A DNA stretch of 64,000 nucleotides from NCBI RefSeq assembly GCF_032854445.1, contig NC_088295.1:57081249-57145248 (forward strand), read 5' to 3'. How positions within the stretch are numbered: position 1 is the first letter of the stretch; each line of letters opens with the position of its first letter. A model generated the notes under the pieces. That model worked only from the letters and a program-made list of their open reading frames with translations, searched no databases and was not told the DNA's origin. Source of the DNA: Liolophura sinensis (lineage: Eukaryota > Mollusca > Polyplacophora > Chitonida > Chitonidae). Made by a program: the position numbers and the translations under genes. Positions 35,101 through 46,718 of this stretch are shown here, one piece after another.

Positions 35101-37501
35101 TATCTGGTCCCTTCATGCAGGTCTTCAGGATGTATATGACTTTTGTACTGATGGTTATAACCTTTTTATTTACATGCGTTTCCTGTCCGATTAACGCTTT
35201 ACGTGGATATTAATGACATCTGTCGAATGTAAAGTTAACACAATTATGCTTATATAGTGTACTAAACAATGTCAAATAATACGTTTATCAAAGTATTCTG
35301 CCTTTCAACTGCAATGAACTTTTGTTAAAATGACAGACTAACTTATTGTTCAGAAGAGGCACGCTAAATATATATAATGTAGCTGTTTTACAAGTAAAAG
35401 CACATTTAAATAAGTCTTTACATATATGTAAAATATTTCTGTGTCGTCAATATAGGTGTGTCATGTACAAGTATCCACCAGGCTTTGAATGGTTTCCTCC
35501 ACCCACGATGGAAACATTGTACTGAGTATATATCAGGCAAATAAGTACAACATTTCTCTCTTTTGTCACAAATAGCAGGATTGCTCCTACTTTTTACACA
35601 ATCGGGTTGGATAATATCGAAATGATGATGAAGATGAGGTAGATGGCAACAATGATGTTGTATAGATTTAAATGTGTGAAAAAAAAAACAGACCGGGAAG
35701 TTAAATGTCAAACGGACGCGTTTTCATGAATTGTATTATAACTAACACCTTTCTACAATAAAGTTTAAATATCGTATCAAGAGGGACTGTCGAATTTCCG
35801 CAAAGTGAGCTTTCTATGCAAATTACCACTCCGCTACAGATCATAACGTCTTCCACGTATGTGCACATGCGCACGCGTATGTGTTGATAAAAAAAAACCT
35901 GTCACGTGGTTAATATATTTTCAATAAAAGGTCTCCCACGCGAGACAACCACACAGTACTAACGACGGGACCACTTGTCAAAAGATATTCGTCGCGTTTG
36001 CCGTGCCGTGTAAACAGGTTCCCTGTAACTAAGTGATATTTTTTTCTGACGGCAAACAAGATTTTCCTCTCTCACGGAAGACGGTGGGCCTAAATCTGGA
36101 AGACGGCATTCTGCTTTACTACACACTCACGAACAAGACGATATAGCTATCAGAATATATTTAAAACGCCATACTTCACACTTTTTTCTATTTTTTTAAC
36201 CTTCAGTCAACTAAAAATATATAATCATTATCCCGCATACATGCATGGTGCTCAACGTTTTTTTTCTTATTTCTAAAGACCTGAACCGCTGCTAAAAAAA
36301 AAGGTTGCATACTTTGTAATAGGTTCCCATGGCAACGAGGTAAACAGAAAACAGAACCCAAGTATTAATATACGTGGGCTACATACAGGATGAGTTCACC
36401 TCAGGAATTTGGTAATTTACGAGGAAAACAGAGACCCTGGGTGGGTAAAAGTGGTAGCTGGCGAGACGAATGAGGGGCCATTTTGTGCAAGATTGCCTCT
36501 GTTGCAAGACTGCTACGGTTGCAATTAAACTGATACATATGCAACTTCTCTACCCGTAATATGTATATCAAGATTAAAGTTAACTGGGCAACCTGGCAGA
36601 TTCCTTGGTGAAAGAAATCAAATCATTCAGGCTACAAATGACAGAATTTTACAATGGCATAGTTTCAAACTGAACCGGCAAAACAAACTTCCCATATGCA
36701 TGTATAGTGCTTGCCCAAAGCCAAATCTCGGTGGCGAGCGAAACATTGACAATTTTTGCACTTGAACGTGGCACATACATATATAGGGTATAATAATACA
36801 TGGTCTGCATAATATACATAATAAATAATATTGCATCAAAACAACATGATGGTCGATGCGTATAGGTTCGATCCCCTCGTCGGACAGGAATTTTCAACAT
36901 TCCTCGTTCTCCATTATAGCCTGGTGTACTTGTTAGCGAGAATTCTGCTCTTTTGTGTGGTCTCACATAAAATTGGTGTACAATCGTTTGTCACACGTGG
37001 GAAAGTAAGTGGCCGTAAGAATGTCTTTTAGAATGTCCAGGAATGCACAAGATTGATCATGAAGACACTTTACGTGAGAATATTTTGCAGTTATAAATCT
37101 TTGGTTATGGATTAACCTTTCTGGGTTTTGATAAGTAGTGCATATACAAGGGAAAACATGGCGCGCAGCCGCTCAAACAATACAAACATCGCGAAAACAT
37201 GGGTAGTCGGAGCAAAAGTGCATGGAAGACTTTAACCCTGTGACCTCCATTGCTAAATCTTCATAGACACGCCTTGATAAGGCCCGCTGGAAAAGGCGAG
37301 ACTCTATACAGCTAATTGGAAACCTCTAAAGTGTGCGGAATCAACGCACGTATACAATTACTTACTCCATACATACACAGGTACACGCTGAAATACGAGT
37401 ATATACTCACCGGATAGTGTTGCTATTAGGAATATCCATGCTGCAAGGAAGAGATGTCCCCGATGGAGGATGGAACAATGTCCAGTTGGTTTAGCTGCCA
37501 T
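23090..37501 (-). CDS. Ionotropic glutamate receptor-like protein lacking the amino-terminal domain (504 aa)
   Basis: Join, read on the minus strand: 37501-37411, 30020-29962, 28911-28735, 27733-27503, 26852-26714, 25852-25104, 23158-23090. All seven exons fit GT/AG and phase; 1515 nt give 504 aa plus stop. Order: signal peptide (about 1-30); linker (31-50); LBD S1 (51-164); M1 (about 168-192); pore loop (about 217-233); M3 (about 248-266); S2 (270-440) with conserved C372 and C427; M4 (453-474); short basic cytoplasmic tail. It should form a tetrameric ligand-gated cation channel in the plasma membrane. It is unusual in having no ATD: exon 1 joins directly to the LBD linker. AMPA-receptor contacts R485, T480, S654 and E705 align with N123, E118, P310 and N359. 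Family membership is certain; the ligand is unknown and probably not bound like glutamate. Confidence 0.9.
23933..24400. repeat. Dispersed repeat R copy 2, flanked by a long direct duplication
   Basis: Repeat R occupies 24064-24268. On each side lies a copy of the same roughly 130-bp sequence (23933-24069 and 24269-24400), sharing ttggaactattcaactttta. The orthologous intron of the duplicated receptor copy (around 47030-47110) has one copy of the flank and no R. Confidence 0.75.
24600..24835 (+). repeat. Dispersed repeat family Q, copy 1 (diverged)
   Basis: It matches the family with the landmarks cttcagtagcggtagcacc and tcatatgactgaaaaattg. The family usually ends ttaagtacgacgttaaa plus a (CACT)n tail, which is lost here. 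It lies in intron 6 of the receptor gene. Confidence 0.6.
25104..25852 (-). CDS. iGluR-like gene, exon 6 (M3, S2 lobe, M4)
   Basis: A single 749-nt exon. It encodes YPRAPRSISGRI, M3 ending CYTAKLVFYL (cf. SYTANLAAFL), S2 with YTFGVVKNSPTYYFF and REPCNLMTVGGLL, KWWIDTGSC, then the M4 helix and an RRQKKK stop-transfer. It is entirely missing from the second copy. Confidence 0.95.
26004..26203 (+). repeat. SINE, diverged
   Basis: Contains aaggagcctctcacctatgc, a damaged B-box region, gcagatggtcgtggtttccc and ctgagtacggcgtcaac. It lies in intron 5 of the receptor gene. Confidence 0.75.
26714..26852 (-). CDS. iGluR-like gene, exon 5 (M1 end and pore loop)
   Basis: 139 nt. It encodes VSLFLYVINRFNPRERRYEN, an acidic GGYDDDFG loop, then GSFLFAFSCLVWQ. 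The Q/R-site position holds Trp231 where AMPA and kainate receptors have Gln or Arg. Confidence 0.92.
27503..27733 (-). CDS. iGluR-like gene, exon 4 (end of S1 and first half of M1)
   Basis: 77 codons, phase 0 at both ends. It contains GPLEITFVNERVVDFTKP, which aligns without gaps to the APLTITLVREEVIDFSKP motif of AMPA receptors, with Asn in place of the glutamate-binding Arg. It ends inside M1 (VWLVTLLCFVA). Confidence 0.92.
28735..28911 (-). CDS. iGluR-like gene, exon 3 (S1 lobe)
   Basis: 59 codons, phase 0 at both ends; acceptor cttgcag and donor gtacgt. It begins EKPFAFTMEEGG and ends MLNRLEQR. It is the best preserved exon in the duplicated copy (50324-50500). Confidence 0.9.
29540..29830 (+). 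repeat. Dispersed repeat family Q, copy 2
   Basis: The longest copy here: gcttggcgcttagcactgag, gtgtcctcgacatgatactt, gccacaagaagacacagtac, cgtcgtcatataacagaaaa and gttaagtacgac. It lies in intron 2 of the receptor gene, close to exon 2. Confidence 0.7.
29962..30020 (-). CDS. iGluR-like gene, exon 2 (linker to ligand-binding domain)
   Basis: Acceptor cttgttccag, donor gtaagt; 59 nt. With one base from exon 1 it encodes GVSANNATKSRRVLLMLTRP. The RVLLMLTRPEKPF strand corresponds to the start of the LBD (LxVTTxLExPF) in other iGluRs. Its phase matches exon 1 directly. Confidence 0.8.
30647..30815 (+). repeat. 24-bp minisatellite
   Basis: Seven units starting gtgtggttcacggtatagcc, at exact 24-bp spacing (30647, 30671, 30695, 30719, 30743, 30767, 30791). 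The period divisible by three leaves open frames on both strands. It lies in intron 1 of the receptor gene. Confidence 0.97.
30835..31880 (+). repeat. 77-bp minisatellite, 13 units in perfect register
   Basis: The landmark ttaacgcggtt occurs every 77 bp; the first (30913) and last (31837) are separated by 924 bp = 12 x 77, so no net indels. Units carry ggtgcatgttgctgtgatg and ctaccttgtgatacctctgg. It lies in intron 1 of the receptor gene and is absent from the duplicate. Confidence 0.97.
37411..37501 (-). CDS. iGluR-like gene, exon 1 (start codon and signal peptide)
   Basis: The minus-strand ATG reads MAAKPTGHCSILHRGHLF then LAAWIFLIATLS, a hydrophobic signal peptide. Donor gtgagt follows; the exon is 91 nt and ends with one base. 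The pseudogene copy at 55182-55272 aligns throughout, which supports this start. Confidence 0.8.
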
Positions 37502-39093
37502 GCTTGCCGGCTCAGCAAAACTTGTTGACTAATGTGGGGAAAGTTTCTTGCTTCGACCCCACGGGAGATGAAGAGTGACGCGGGCGGCTGGTCCAAGAGA
37601 CGGGGCTAAGGAGGGGGATGAGGATACGGGCTGTTGCCTTGCCAACAAGCTAGCGCGCGCTGGGATTCGTCGCGCGCAGCCGCTCAACCAATACACACAT
37701 CGCAGCAGTTACTCTGTGCAGTAACTCTTCCTGCTGTGAGGTTTTTAACTAGGTTGGAGTGGTATTGAATCAGGGTTACAAGAGTTTTCTTAAAAGTTCT
37801 CATCATCATATACACAGCAGCGGTATATCACGTAGCAGTCAGAATGATTTTGACAGCAGAGAAATGCACAAGAAATAACTGAGTGACAACTTGTTTCAGT
37901 GAAACCATATGTACTCTTGTACTCTGTCGTCTTGGGCTGATATTGTTCAACAAGTTCCAGAATTTTCGTGGGTATATACACATACGCATATATAGCTTAC
38001 ATGCAGTAATGTTAGGGAAACTTTGAACAAACCTCATCGATTCCAATAATGTTGGTTTCTTTGCGGAGTTTTTACAAGCTCGATTCCTTGCATTGCGCAA
38101 CATCTTTATGCTAAATCTTGCTATGTTAAACCCTGGGAGAGGCGGGGGGTGGGGGGGGGGGGGGGGGTCGCCAGCCAATGTCAACTTGTACCCAGAAATG
38201 TTACTTGTGGACGTCAACTGGCAGACCTACACTCAGTACCCCTGTGTCCACGTGCCTTTGACCCAAACATCAGCATTCAAACGAGTCGGCGTTCTCGGTA
38301 GCTTCACATCATAAACCTCGATTGCCGTGATGAAGCTATGTAACAGTTAGCTACTGGGATAACACTGGGCAACTTCACAGGATATAAGTTTGGAAATCAC
38401 AGATAGTTTAACTGCTGTGGAACCTTTGTGACCACCTTACCTAACGATAATGGGTAGTTCATGTCGGGTTCATGTATAGGGTCTTGAAGTGAAGCGAACA
38501 GAGTCATATGAGGGCATTTCTGTGGTGGTGAAAACTGTCACGAATTTATCGAGACATAGTTCCAGTTTTGAAGAATACTGCCTCATTGTGTTTTAGCATC
38601 TCCATAAGGTTTTCTTTTATTTGTGTATGTAAATCCGCTTAGAGCATCTTTATTGTGAAGCATAATACTTAGTTCATAAAAAGTAATTTAGTGTTGTCTG
38701 TTCGCACTGTTTAGCTGAATGATACAAAATGTTTATTGCGGGTAAAATAACCGAGTCGTTAAATTCGGGTCGAATTTTACGGGGAAATGTGAGAATTTCT
38801 TTCTTCATGAGATTGCCGAACACAAACCACTGCACTGCTCCGATTTAACGAAATTTAGTTCAGTAGAACAGATTTTCTCTCACCGGAGTGAGAAGAGATT
38901 TCATCCATTACCTTACAGTGCATTCATCTTCACTCCATGAATGTAGGCCCTAAATATCTAACAATGGCATCCTTTAAAACCTGATGTTTTGCAGCCAATA
39001 GTCACAGATCCATTGGAATAATATCACCAGTCAGTATACGTGACTCAGTACTGCCGATAGCATGAGGAATCATGTGTAGATATCCCCCAGCAT

Positions 39094-39219
39094 GACATCA
39101 ACCTACGGATAGTCATGGGTATCCCCCGGGGTCTATCCGGTTGCCCCCCCCCCCCCCCCACCATAATGTTGGCCCCTGACGTATACGGGAATATTCTTAC
39201 GGTAAGGCGTGAAACACCA
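39094..39219 (+). repeat. SINE fragment with expanded C-run
   Basis: Core and tail of the SINE (cggatagtcatgggtatccc to gtaaggcgtgaaacacca). The usual cctccc has grown to a run of about 17 C, a likely slippage site. Confidence 0.75.
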
Positions 39220-40264
39220 TTTAAACTGATAATAAAAACTGAATCGTTAAATGTCCATAGTTTGTTAATAGCTTTTTTACCTAATTCACATGGTGTTAAA
39301 AAGTGTATTTATAAGTTGCAACTGAACAGCAGTATTTACAATCAAACTGAATGGCATATACCTCATTTGCTGTGTGGCCAGATATTACAATGTCGTGTTA
39401 GATGTTGTTACTGTCTCACTTGACCGTCTGGAACTAAATATTTATATTATATAGGCATACATCTGTGTTTAAGGAAAAGCACCTTCCTGTATGCATACCA
39501 GTGCATAAAAATAACACGAAAAAGAAAAAAAAAAACAAGATCTTTATTCATGCAAGTCAGTGTAGTAAGTTCTACGGTGTGAGAGGGAAGTAGTGGTACT
39601 TTAGGCATCGACGTCGTACACGAGAACCCAGACCCATGAAGGTCACATGTGGAACTCCAATCATACATTATATATAATTGTCAAGGTTGTATATTTGGTT
39701 AGGCCTACACTGCGCTGGAGAGCGGGTGTAAGAAAAAAGCGCTCTCATTGGCTGTCGCGCTGCATAACAGGCAGCTAGCATCGTATACATGCGCGCTGTT
39801 TACATATAGAACCTGCAGATCTAAAAGGTTTTCTTTTTTTCTTCATGTTTATAGCTTTGGCCAAGTAAGCAGGCGTGGAACGAAACATGTCAAAGTTGAT
39901 AGTGCGCATGTTTGTTTGATTACGCTTGCTTTTTAGACATGATTTGCCTTTGTAGATATGTATTCATGTGCTATCCGAATTTGAAAGTGAAAGCCTGGTA
40001 AACTTCATATATAGTAAACAATACTTAAGGATCTAACGGTGGTCAGGCTTTGAGTAGAACACCACACTTACCCACCCCCAACCCCAAACACCCCACCCAC
40101 CCAACCACGAATCCAGTGGACACAGGCTAACCGGTCGTCTGCTCAGAGAACGGCGTATATAACAGGTGAAAGTGCCGGTGTAAACCCCCGACCTTTGACA
40201 AGTCATTATAAGCCCACTGGAAAACTGATCCACATATAACATATATGTATTCAATTTGGTCGAA

Positions 40265-40484
40265 TTTATTTATTTATTTGATTGATGTTTTACGCGTACT
40301 CAAGAATATTTCACTTATACGACGGAGACCACCATTATGATGGGTGGAAACCAGGCACAGGCCGGGGGAAACCCACGACCATCCGCAGGTTATTGGCAGC
40401 CAGCAAGAGATGGACTTGAACTCACAGCGACCGCATTGGTGAGAGGCTCCTGGGTCATTACGCTACGCTAGCCACGGAGGCCCC
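40265..40484 (-). repeat. SINE with 12-bp target-site duplication
   Basis: Near full-length copy, (TTTA)n tail to ccacggaggcccc head, with part of the middle deleted. Flanks aatttggtcgaa (40253-40264) and aatttggtagaa (40485-40496) match at 11 of 12 bases. Confidence 0.9.
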
Positions 40485-41462
40485 AATTTGGTAGAAGGCC
40501 AGTGGTCTTAAGAAGCAAACTCCACGTAAGGCTACTCGAGAGAAAACCGTTGACGGCTTAACGTCACTAAGGCAAATCCTTGAAAATTTGAAAATTATAA
40601 TTACATATATATTCGTTTTCAAACTAGAACTACGCTCACTTTTATACACTTACTCACTTGTATGATGGAATAAGCTAGAAACGTCTTCTATAGAAAAGAA
40701 TAGAAAATACGAGAAATACTAGTATGGCCAACTAAGTTTTGTTACAATGCTCAATTGTTTGTGTCAAAAACAAAACATGCACGTTTTATTCCAATATCTC
40801 AGGCACGGTTAAAGTTGAAAGACGATATGAAGAATATAGTGCTATGAAGGGTTTAAATCAGAGCCAGAAACTAGATCGACTGTGTTCTCCACTACTCAAG
40901 CAATGAGATTGCTACGGTTCAGAACCAATCAGAACCTATGTGCAGAACAACAGACGTATTCTTTTTCCCTGTAGCAGATGCGGGTGTACAACAGGCTCCA
41001 GTGCAGTCTTGCCAGTTTACGTGAGGCAGGCAGTCATTTTGCACTGCACCGCTAAGTAGGCTGTGTGTAACATCAACTATGCTGGGAAGCCGTGCATCGC
41101 AGTACAGCAATTAGTGTCAGTGTTGTGGAAGCTGTACTAATTGCATATACCGCTGCACTGGGTAGTTAAGCAATCGCAGAGGCAGATCTGCAACAGCAAG
41201 AGTACGGTCGACAATCAGCAGAAAACAGAATAACGCGTTTGTGAAAAAGCCATTGTAATGTCTGACTCATCTTTGGGTGGCCCATTCCTATTGGCTTGAG
41301 GAACCTAAATCGTTTAGATTCTTATCAACTTTTTTTTTCATTTTTTATGCCTTAGTTTTTCTTTTCTTTCTTTTCGATATTCTTGCCGCTTGGAACAAGG
41401 TAAATATCTTTCAATGGATATGGTATCACATATACATGTGTGTATATGCATGCTGGGAGTTT

Positions 41463-41590
41463 TTTGTGGCAGGGCGAGTCCACGTAGCCAAAGTGCTGCC
41501 ACAGGAAGTACCGGTACGAAGTAGCCGAGGACACCAGATATGGCCAGTCCTATTTGCATGCCCTAACCTCCCAGTACTTAGCGCCAATCG
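41463..41590 (-). repeat. Dispersed repeat family Q, inverted copy
   Basis: The reverse complement matches the copies at 29540 and 47455: tgtggcagggcgagtccacg, agtgctgccacaggaagtac, gaggacaccagatatg and cagtacttagcgcc. Confidence 0.6.
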
Positions 41591-42047
41591 AAACAGCAAC
41601 AAGCGCCATTTTTAATGGCCAGGAGACTCCGAACACACTAACCATTTGTCCACCTTTGCTAAGTTGAATTGTTTAAGGTTATGAAGATTATTCGATGTGC
41701 CTCATGATCAGATGTGACTAAAGTTAGAATCTTTGCTTTAACCCAGGCATTCTCCTATCTTCGTTGTCATCTTATCAGAGTCGGATGATTATGCACACAT
41801 TTAGACGAAGCAAAATCTAAAGCAAAAGTCATGTACTTAGATACGCCTAGTGGATAGTATTCCCAGCGGTATAGACGGCGTGTCCCTGCACTCCCACTTT
41901 CAGTGGTGGTACCTATATGCTTTTCAGCAACTAGCACAACTCTAGGTCTAGATTTAAAGCACACGGCTAATCAATTTTACTGATCTTCAGGTGGTTCTAG
42001 ATCCCTTTTCATAAACATAATACCCATGCCCACTTAAATTAGTTTTA

Positions 42048-42303
42048 TTTATTTATTTATTTGATTGGCGTTTTACGCCGTACTCAAGAATATTTCACTT
42101 ATACGACGTCGACCAGCATTATGGTGAGTGGAAAACCGGGCAGAGCCCGGGGGAAACCCACGACCATCCGCAGGTTGCTGCCAGACCTTCCCACGAACGA
42201 CCGGAGAGAAAGCCAACATGAGCTGGACTTGAACTCACAGCGACCGCATTGGTGAGAGACTCCTGGGTCATTACGCGCTAACCAACTGAGCCACGGAGGC
42301 CCC
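42048..42303 (-). repeat. Full-length SINE with perfect target-site duplication
   Basis: About 256 bp from the (TTTA)n tail to the tRNA-like head (ctaaccaactgagccacgga ggcccc). Flanked by aaattagtttta at 42036-42047 and 42304-42315, a perfect 12-bp duplication. On the SINE strand the head carries A-box tggctcagttgg and B-box gagttcaagtcc. Confidence 0.95.
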
Positions 42304-44399
42304 AAATTAGTTTTAACAGCCCACAACCAGCCCTAGAATTGTGCTATGTAGCAACATACTTTTTTCATAGCGCAATATTATCTCAGCTAAATGGACTGAA
42401 ATGCACAAACCATACACACCTTATTTCAACTGTATGAATGAAGCAAACAGCAATTGAAAGGCCATTAAAATTGTACTCTGAAAATACCTTTACATTTTAA
42501 ATTTTCTTCACAGAGTTAAATGCTGTATGGTGAGTTTTATTAACTATATTGGTAGTGTATGCCATTAGTGACGTTAAACAGCTTTTACATTCTTTTCTGT
42601 ATGAGCCTCTTGTGAACTGTATTCATGTAATATTTGCCTGAGTATGAAAAAGTAAATCAAACATTCAATGTCTGTTTCCGCGGGCAGAAAAAAAACAAGG
42701 TTGCTTACATCATTTTACATTTTTGTCGCTTTGTCGGCCTAAAACAATAGCCGTGCATTATATTGTTTTTGGTTTCTTTCCTCCTTTCGAAGTTTTTGTA
42801 TGCGTTATTTCTCTTTGAAGTTTCAGGTTGCACGTGGAACCAGATATGCTTGTTTGAAAACTTGAGACTCTCCCGCTGGAGAGAGTTATTCCCCCTGAGT
42901 TCGACTCTCGTGCACTCACTGGATGCGTCAGACTAAGAGTAAGGAACATTTACCGCCGTGTACCCGCATTAAAACTTCCCTAGCTTAAATCGACGCCGAC
43001 GCTAACCGTGTGGTGTGTGTTATTAACCAACTTGTAGTGAGACTCGCCGAACCAAAAGGCTGTCAGTCACATTTGTTCATGCGAAAATAGTCACATTTTC
43101 CAAGCCTATACCATAGCAATTTAATGAGCCCAGCTCCATCATGTGGCTTTAACAAGACTGGCTGATGTATGGCCGAGTCGAGGGATTACCCCCCTTGAAT
43201 GACATTTTTAGCGGCCGCATCGATCTGCAGACTAAGACAACTGTACAGGATTCCGGCTTTAAAGCCTTCCCTGAGTATGGTTTTAGCCTGTCTACGTTCC
43301 AGTCTTGAATCCCTATTTATAGTTTTAGACGTTTCCCGCCTAAATTATTTGAAACCTAAGCCTTAGTCTACTAGTCCTTTTTTCCTTTGTGATGACGTTT
43401 CGTGGAAAATGTAAAGTATTACTTGTTCATTGCAACAAAACAATGATAGTTTCAGCTTGGACCCTATAGAGTCGCTACTGTGCCGGAAATTGTCTCCCAT
43501 TAGGGTAGACGTGACGAATTTTCACATTTGTTCACATCGGTTTTGGAAGCTTGATCATTTAAGCTATCGGATAAATGATTCTTGAATAAATTTCAAGCGC
43601 AAATGATGTACTCGTTCATATTTGGGATATATGGAAACTACAGATTAATGTTTTTTTTAAAGAGAAAAAGGCACTTGAAAACAAGTTTTGCATGGTGGGT
43701 TTTTGGGACAACGTTTTGGTATATATGGTCTGTGCGTGATGGTAAATGAGGATGTAACACGTTTGATAAATGTGTTAGCACTAAAATTAGGTCTTTCCAG
43801 CGGGCAAAAGAGCTCAACGTGGATTTTGATCATATTTATATTTTAACATATTTATATATATTATCATAACTTAGATTAAATGCATGTGTTTGGATATGAA
43901 CAACAAATTTACATTGAAATAAATTTATTAGGTTTGCATCACATCCTTATTTACAGCATTATTATGGCCATATGTACCAAGAGGTGGTCCCCCCACCATG
44001 CGTACAAAAATATATTCTAATGTCCTTTTCTGCTGACAGAAAAAAATCGAAAAAAATATTAAAGACCATATTTGGAAACAAATTTTCTTGCTCTTCCACC
44101 TGATTTTTGCATCATCTTTATGTTTTCCTCTCCTTTCAAGTTTATTTTACGTGGATTGTGTGACTGTGCGTGGATTTGTGCTGTTGTTGTCCATTGTGAT
44201 AAATGAATTTTAAAATCGAGTCACGCTACTTTGATGACTAATCATTCGGATTTTTTAATATTGAGAAACTGGATTTAATATTGTACTTTCCACGTCACGC
44301 CATATATTGATTGCTAGTTATATTAGTGTTCATGCGACCTGCAAACGTGAGATCGAAGTTCAATGCCCACTTGTCATAAAAATCGTCAATGTAGGTACC

Positions 44400-44535
44400 G
44401 CCTTATATAATGGTCGTAGCACACAAGGATATAAGCCAAGTATTTGTCGATTGGGTATAACGGTACTGTGACTGGATGAGATGTCATGTTCGGTGTCTTC
44501 GGCGAGGCGTTTCATGGCGGTAGCAATAAATCTTT
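44400..44535 (+). repeat. Dispersed repeat family Q, diverged copy
   Basis: Shares the order gtataacggtactgtgactg, atgtcatgttcggtgtcttc, ttcatggcggtagcaataaa with the other Q copies, with many substitutions. Confidence 0.5.
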
Positions 44536-46649
44536 CTAAATATTGGCCAGAGTCAAGTTATACAGATGTAAGAATTTATAAACAGTTTGTTTTTGGTCGG
44601 TAACAAAAATTGTTACCGTTGATTTAAATACCAATAAAGGTATTAACGCATAATACTAAGTAACTGTTAACTCACACGACGGAACTAGTTTTATGGACGG
44701 AGGAAACCCCAGAGTTGGCAATCTCGATATAGGTGTATGGCACAATGGTACATGTAGAAGCCAAATGATATCCAACTACAATCTTACAAGATGTCTCAAA
44801 CGGTCCTGTGAGCTATGCTGACCATTTATTGCCACCAAATCTCGGGAGGAAAGGCACTGTGGATGTGGTGCAATAGAAATCCAAGCCTGATGCTATATAT
44901 AGGTCTATACCACTGTTCAGTGTGTCCTGGCTATATAGATGGACAAGCACTTTTACCACTTTTTACCATTTACCATTTTTACCACTCGACCAAGCCGAAT
45001 GGCAAGTAAAATACAGACGATCAAAGTTTACAATAACTCAAAACGCACCAACTTCCTTTAAGACATTTTGATATGTTGTTTACTTTTCATTTTAACAATA
45101 TACATACATTATATGTCATTTTAATATAATAACTTGAAATAACACAATTCTGAATTATGATAAAACGTCATATAGACAGGAAGTCAAAAGGTCTCCAGTG
45201 AAGATTGGTAAAAACAACATACATTCTGGATGCAAAACATACAGCTGCTGGTCTCTCAAATATAAAAAGCATAATCATGATTAGGGCTTAAGTTTCAAAG
45301 TGAAAAGACTAGAAAAAAAAACACAGAGTACTCATATCTGTACTAAGTATTGTGTAAAACATTCGCATGTGTTTGTCTGCATGGAATGAAGGCTGTACAC
45401 CCTCCTAGACATGAATGAAAACGAGGCTACCATTGATGACCACTTCGATGAAAAAATGAAATCTCAGTGATTGTAACGTGCGATTTGTTTTAATTAGCGG
45501 GTTGATCAGGAGTCACGCAACATCAACAACAAAATGCCACTGACCAATTGAGAACATTGCCCGCGCTTTAAAAAATCGACCCACGCGGTGTAATCTCCTC
45601 TTGTTTTCTGTACACACGGCACTGTTCCTGTATAACGGTGCTCACAAGGCAAAGACGTAGTTCACAAGCACTGTAGCGTCATAGCAGAGAATGGTACGTG
45701 CTTTACACAGCTTGGCACGCCCATAAGATGTGTGTCTTAATAATGGCAGGTCTGTCAATTAAAATAACTTTAACTGTGTTCATAATTACTGTTCTATAAT
45801 TTATTGTCATGTAAATGTAGGACATCTGGAGGCAGCCATATTGTAGAGGATTTTTGAACAGGTCATCTGATAATGAATTAAAATAGCTGCATTTCACAAT
45901 GATATGAGTAAAACCAAAATGGTAAAAATGCAATAAAGAGTTAATTTGATGTTCCCATTGAAAGGCACACAGGAGTCAACCTGATAATTTTTTAAAACCT
46001 CATTGCAATGAGGTTTAAACTATGACTAATCAAAACGATAAATACTTCATCACCATCACTAAACCACGGATTTTAGTGACATAAATGACATCACAACGGA
46101 AATTTTAACCAATGACAGCAGCGGTAACATGGACAAGCAGCCAAAAGGACGACACAATGAATAAACATTGACAAGAAACAATGTTACTGATTGTTCGTTG
46201 TATCTTCATCTTGGAAATGTTTCAGCAAACAATATTTATAATATTTTATGGTATTTATTTGCCTCTTAAAATGCTGTTTTTGCGGGTGACATTTTTGGCC
46301 ATTTACTGATGGTGCTCAAAATTGTATGAAATAACGTTTGTCTAGTGCACGTTTGATACAAAAAAATAATCGGACAGTGAGAATGCGGCTGTATACACAA
46401 CCAATACATATCGACATATAATCTAGTTGCACCTTGTGTCTTTTTCTTCGTTCTCAGGCCCTGTACAAAACCACAGCAACTTGGATTGGCTGAGGACAAG
46501 AGCGGTTCTGTCATATCCTCTTGGGTGTCACTGCTATACCTTCAGATGTAAGACGGGTGAATGTGCTTAAGCCAACTGAGGAATGTGCGGTGTTATGGGA
46601 TAAACACGTCATCATCATTGGATAGAGCGCGTTTTCACAAACCGGAAGT

Positions 46650-46718
46650 TCAGACATTGGCCGTTTCAGCTGGCGTCTCCACAATAACTGCCTCCTCTGG
46701 CTTCTTCACCACGGTTTT
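46650..46718 (-). pseudogene. Receptor pseudogene, exon 7 (open)
   Basis: Encodes KTVVKKPEEAVIVETPAETA plus NV and TGA; same length and phase as the intact last exon. Confidence 0.8.

Larger units (their letters stand above)
38000..46300. other. Intergenic stretch between receptor copies; repeats only
   Basis: No exon chain with family similarity was found on either strand. It holds SINEs at 39094, 40265 and 42045, repeat Q copies at 41463 and 44400, a G-run at 38144-38167, and a block (38880-39070) that resembles intron 1 of the pseudogene. Confidence 0.5.

Noticed and set aside
36865-36875. Isolated B box (ggttcgatccc)
   Set aside because: No A box or tRNA fold upstream; probably a repeat remnant.
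42061-42255. Open frames beginning MIGVLRRTQEYFTYT (several places)
   Set aside because: They are translations of the SINE 3' region and recur wherever the SINE lies in this orientation.
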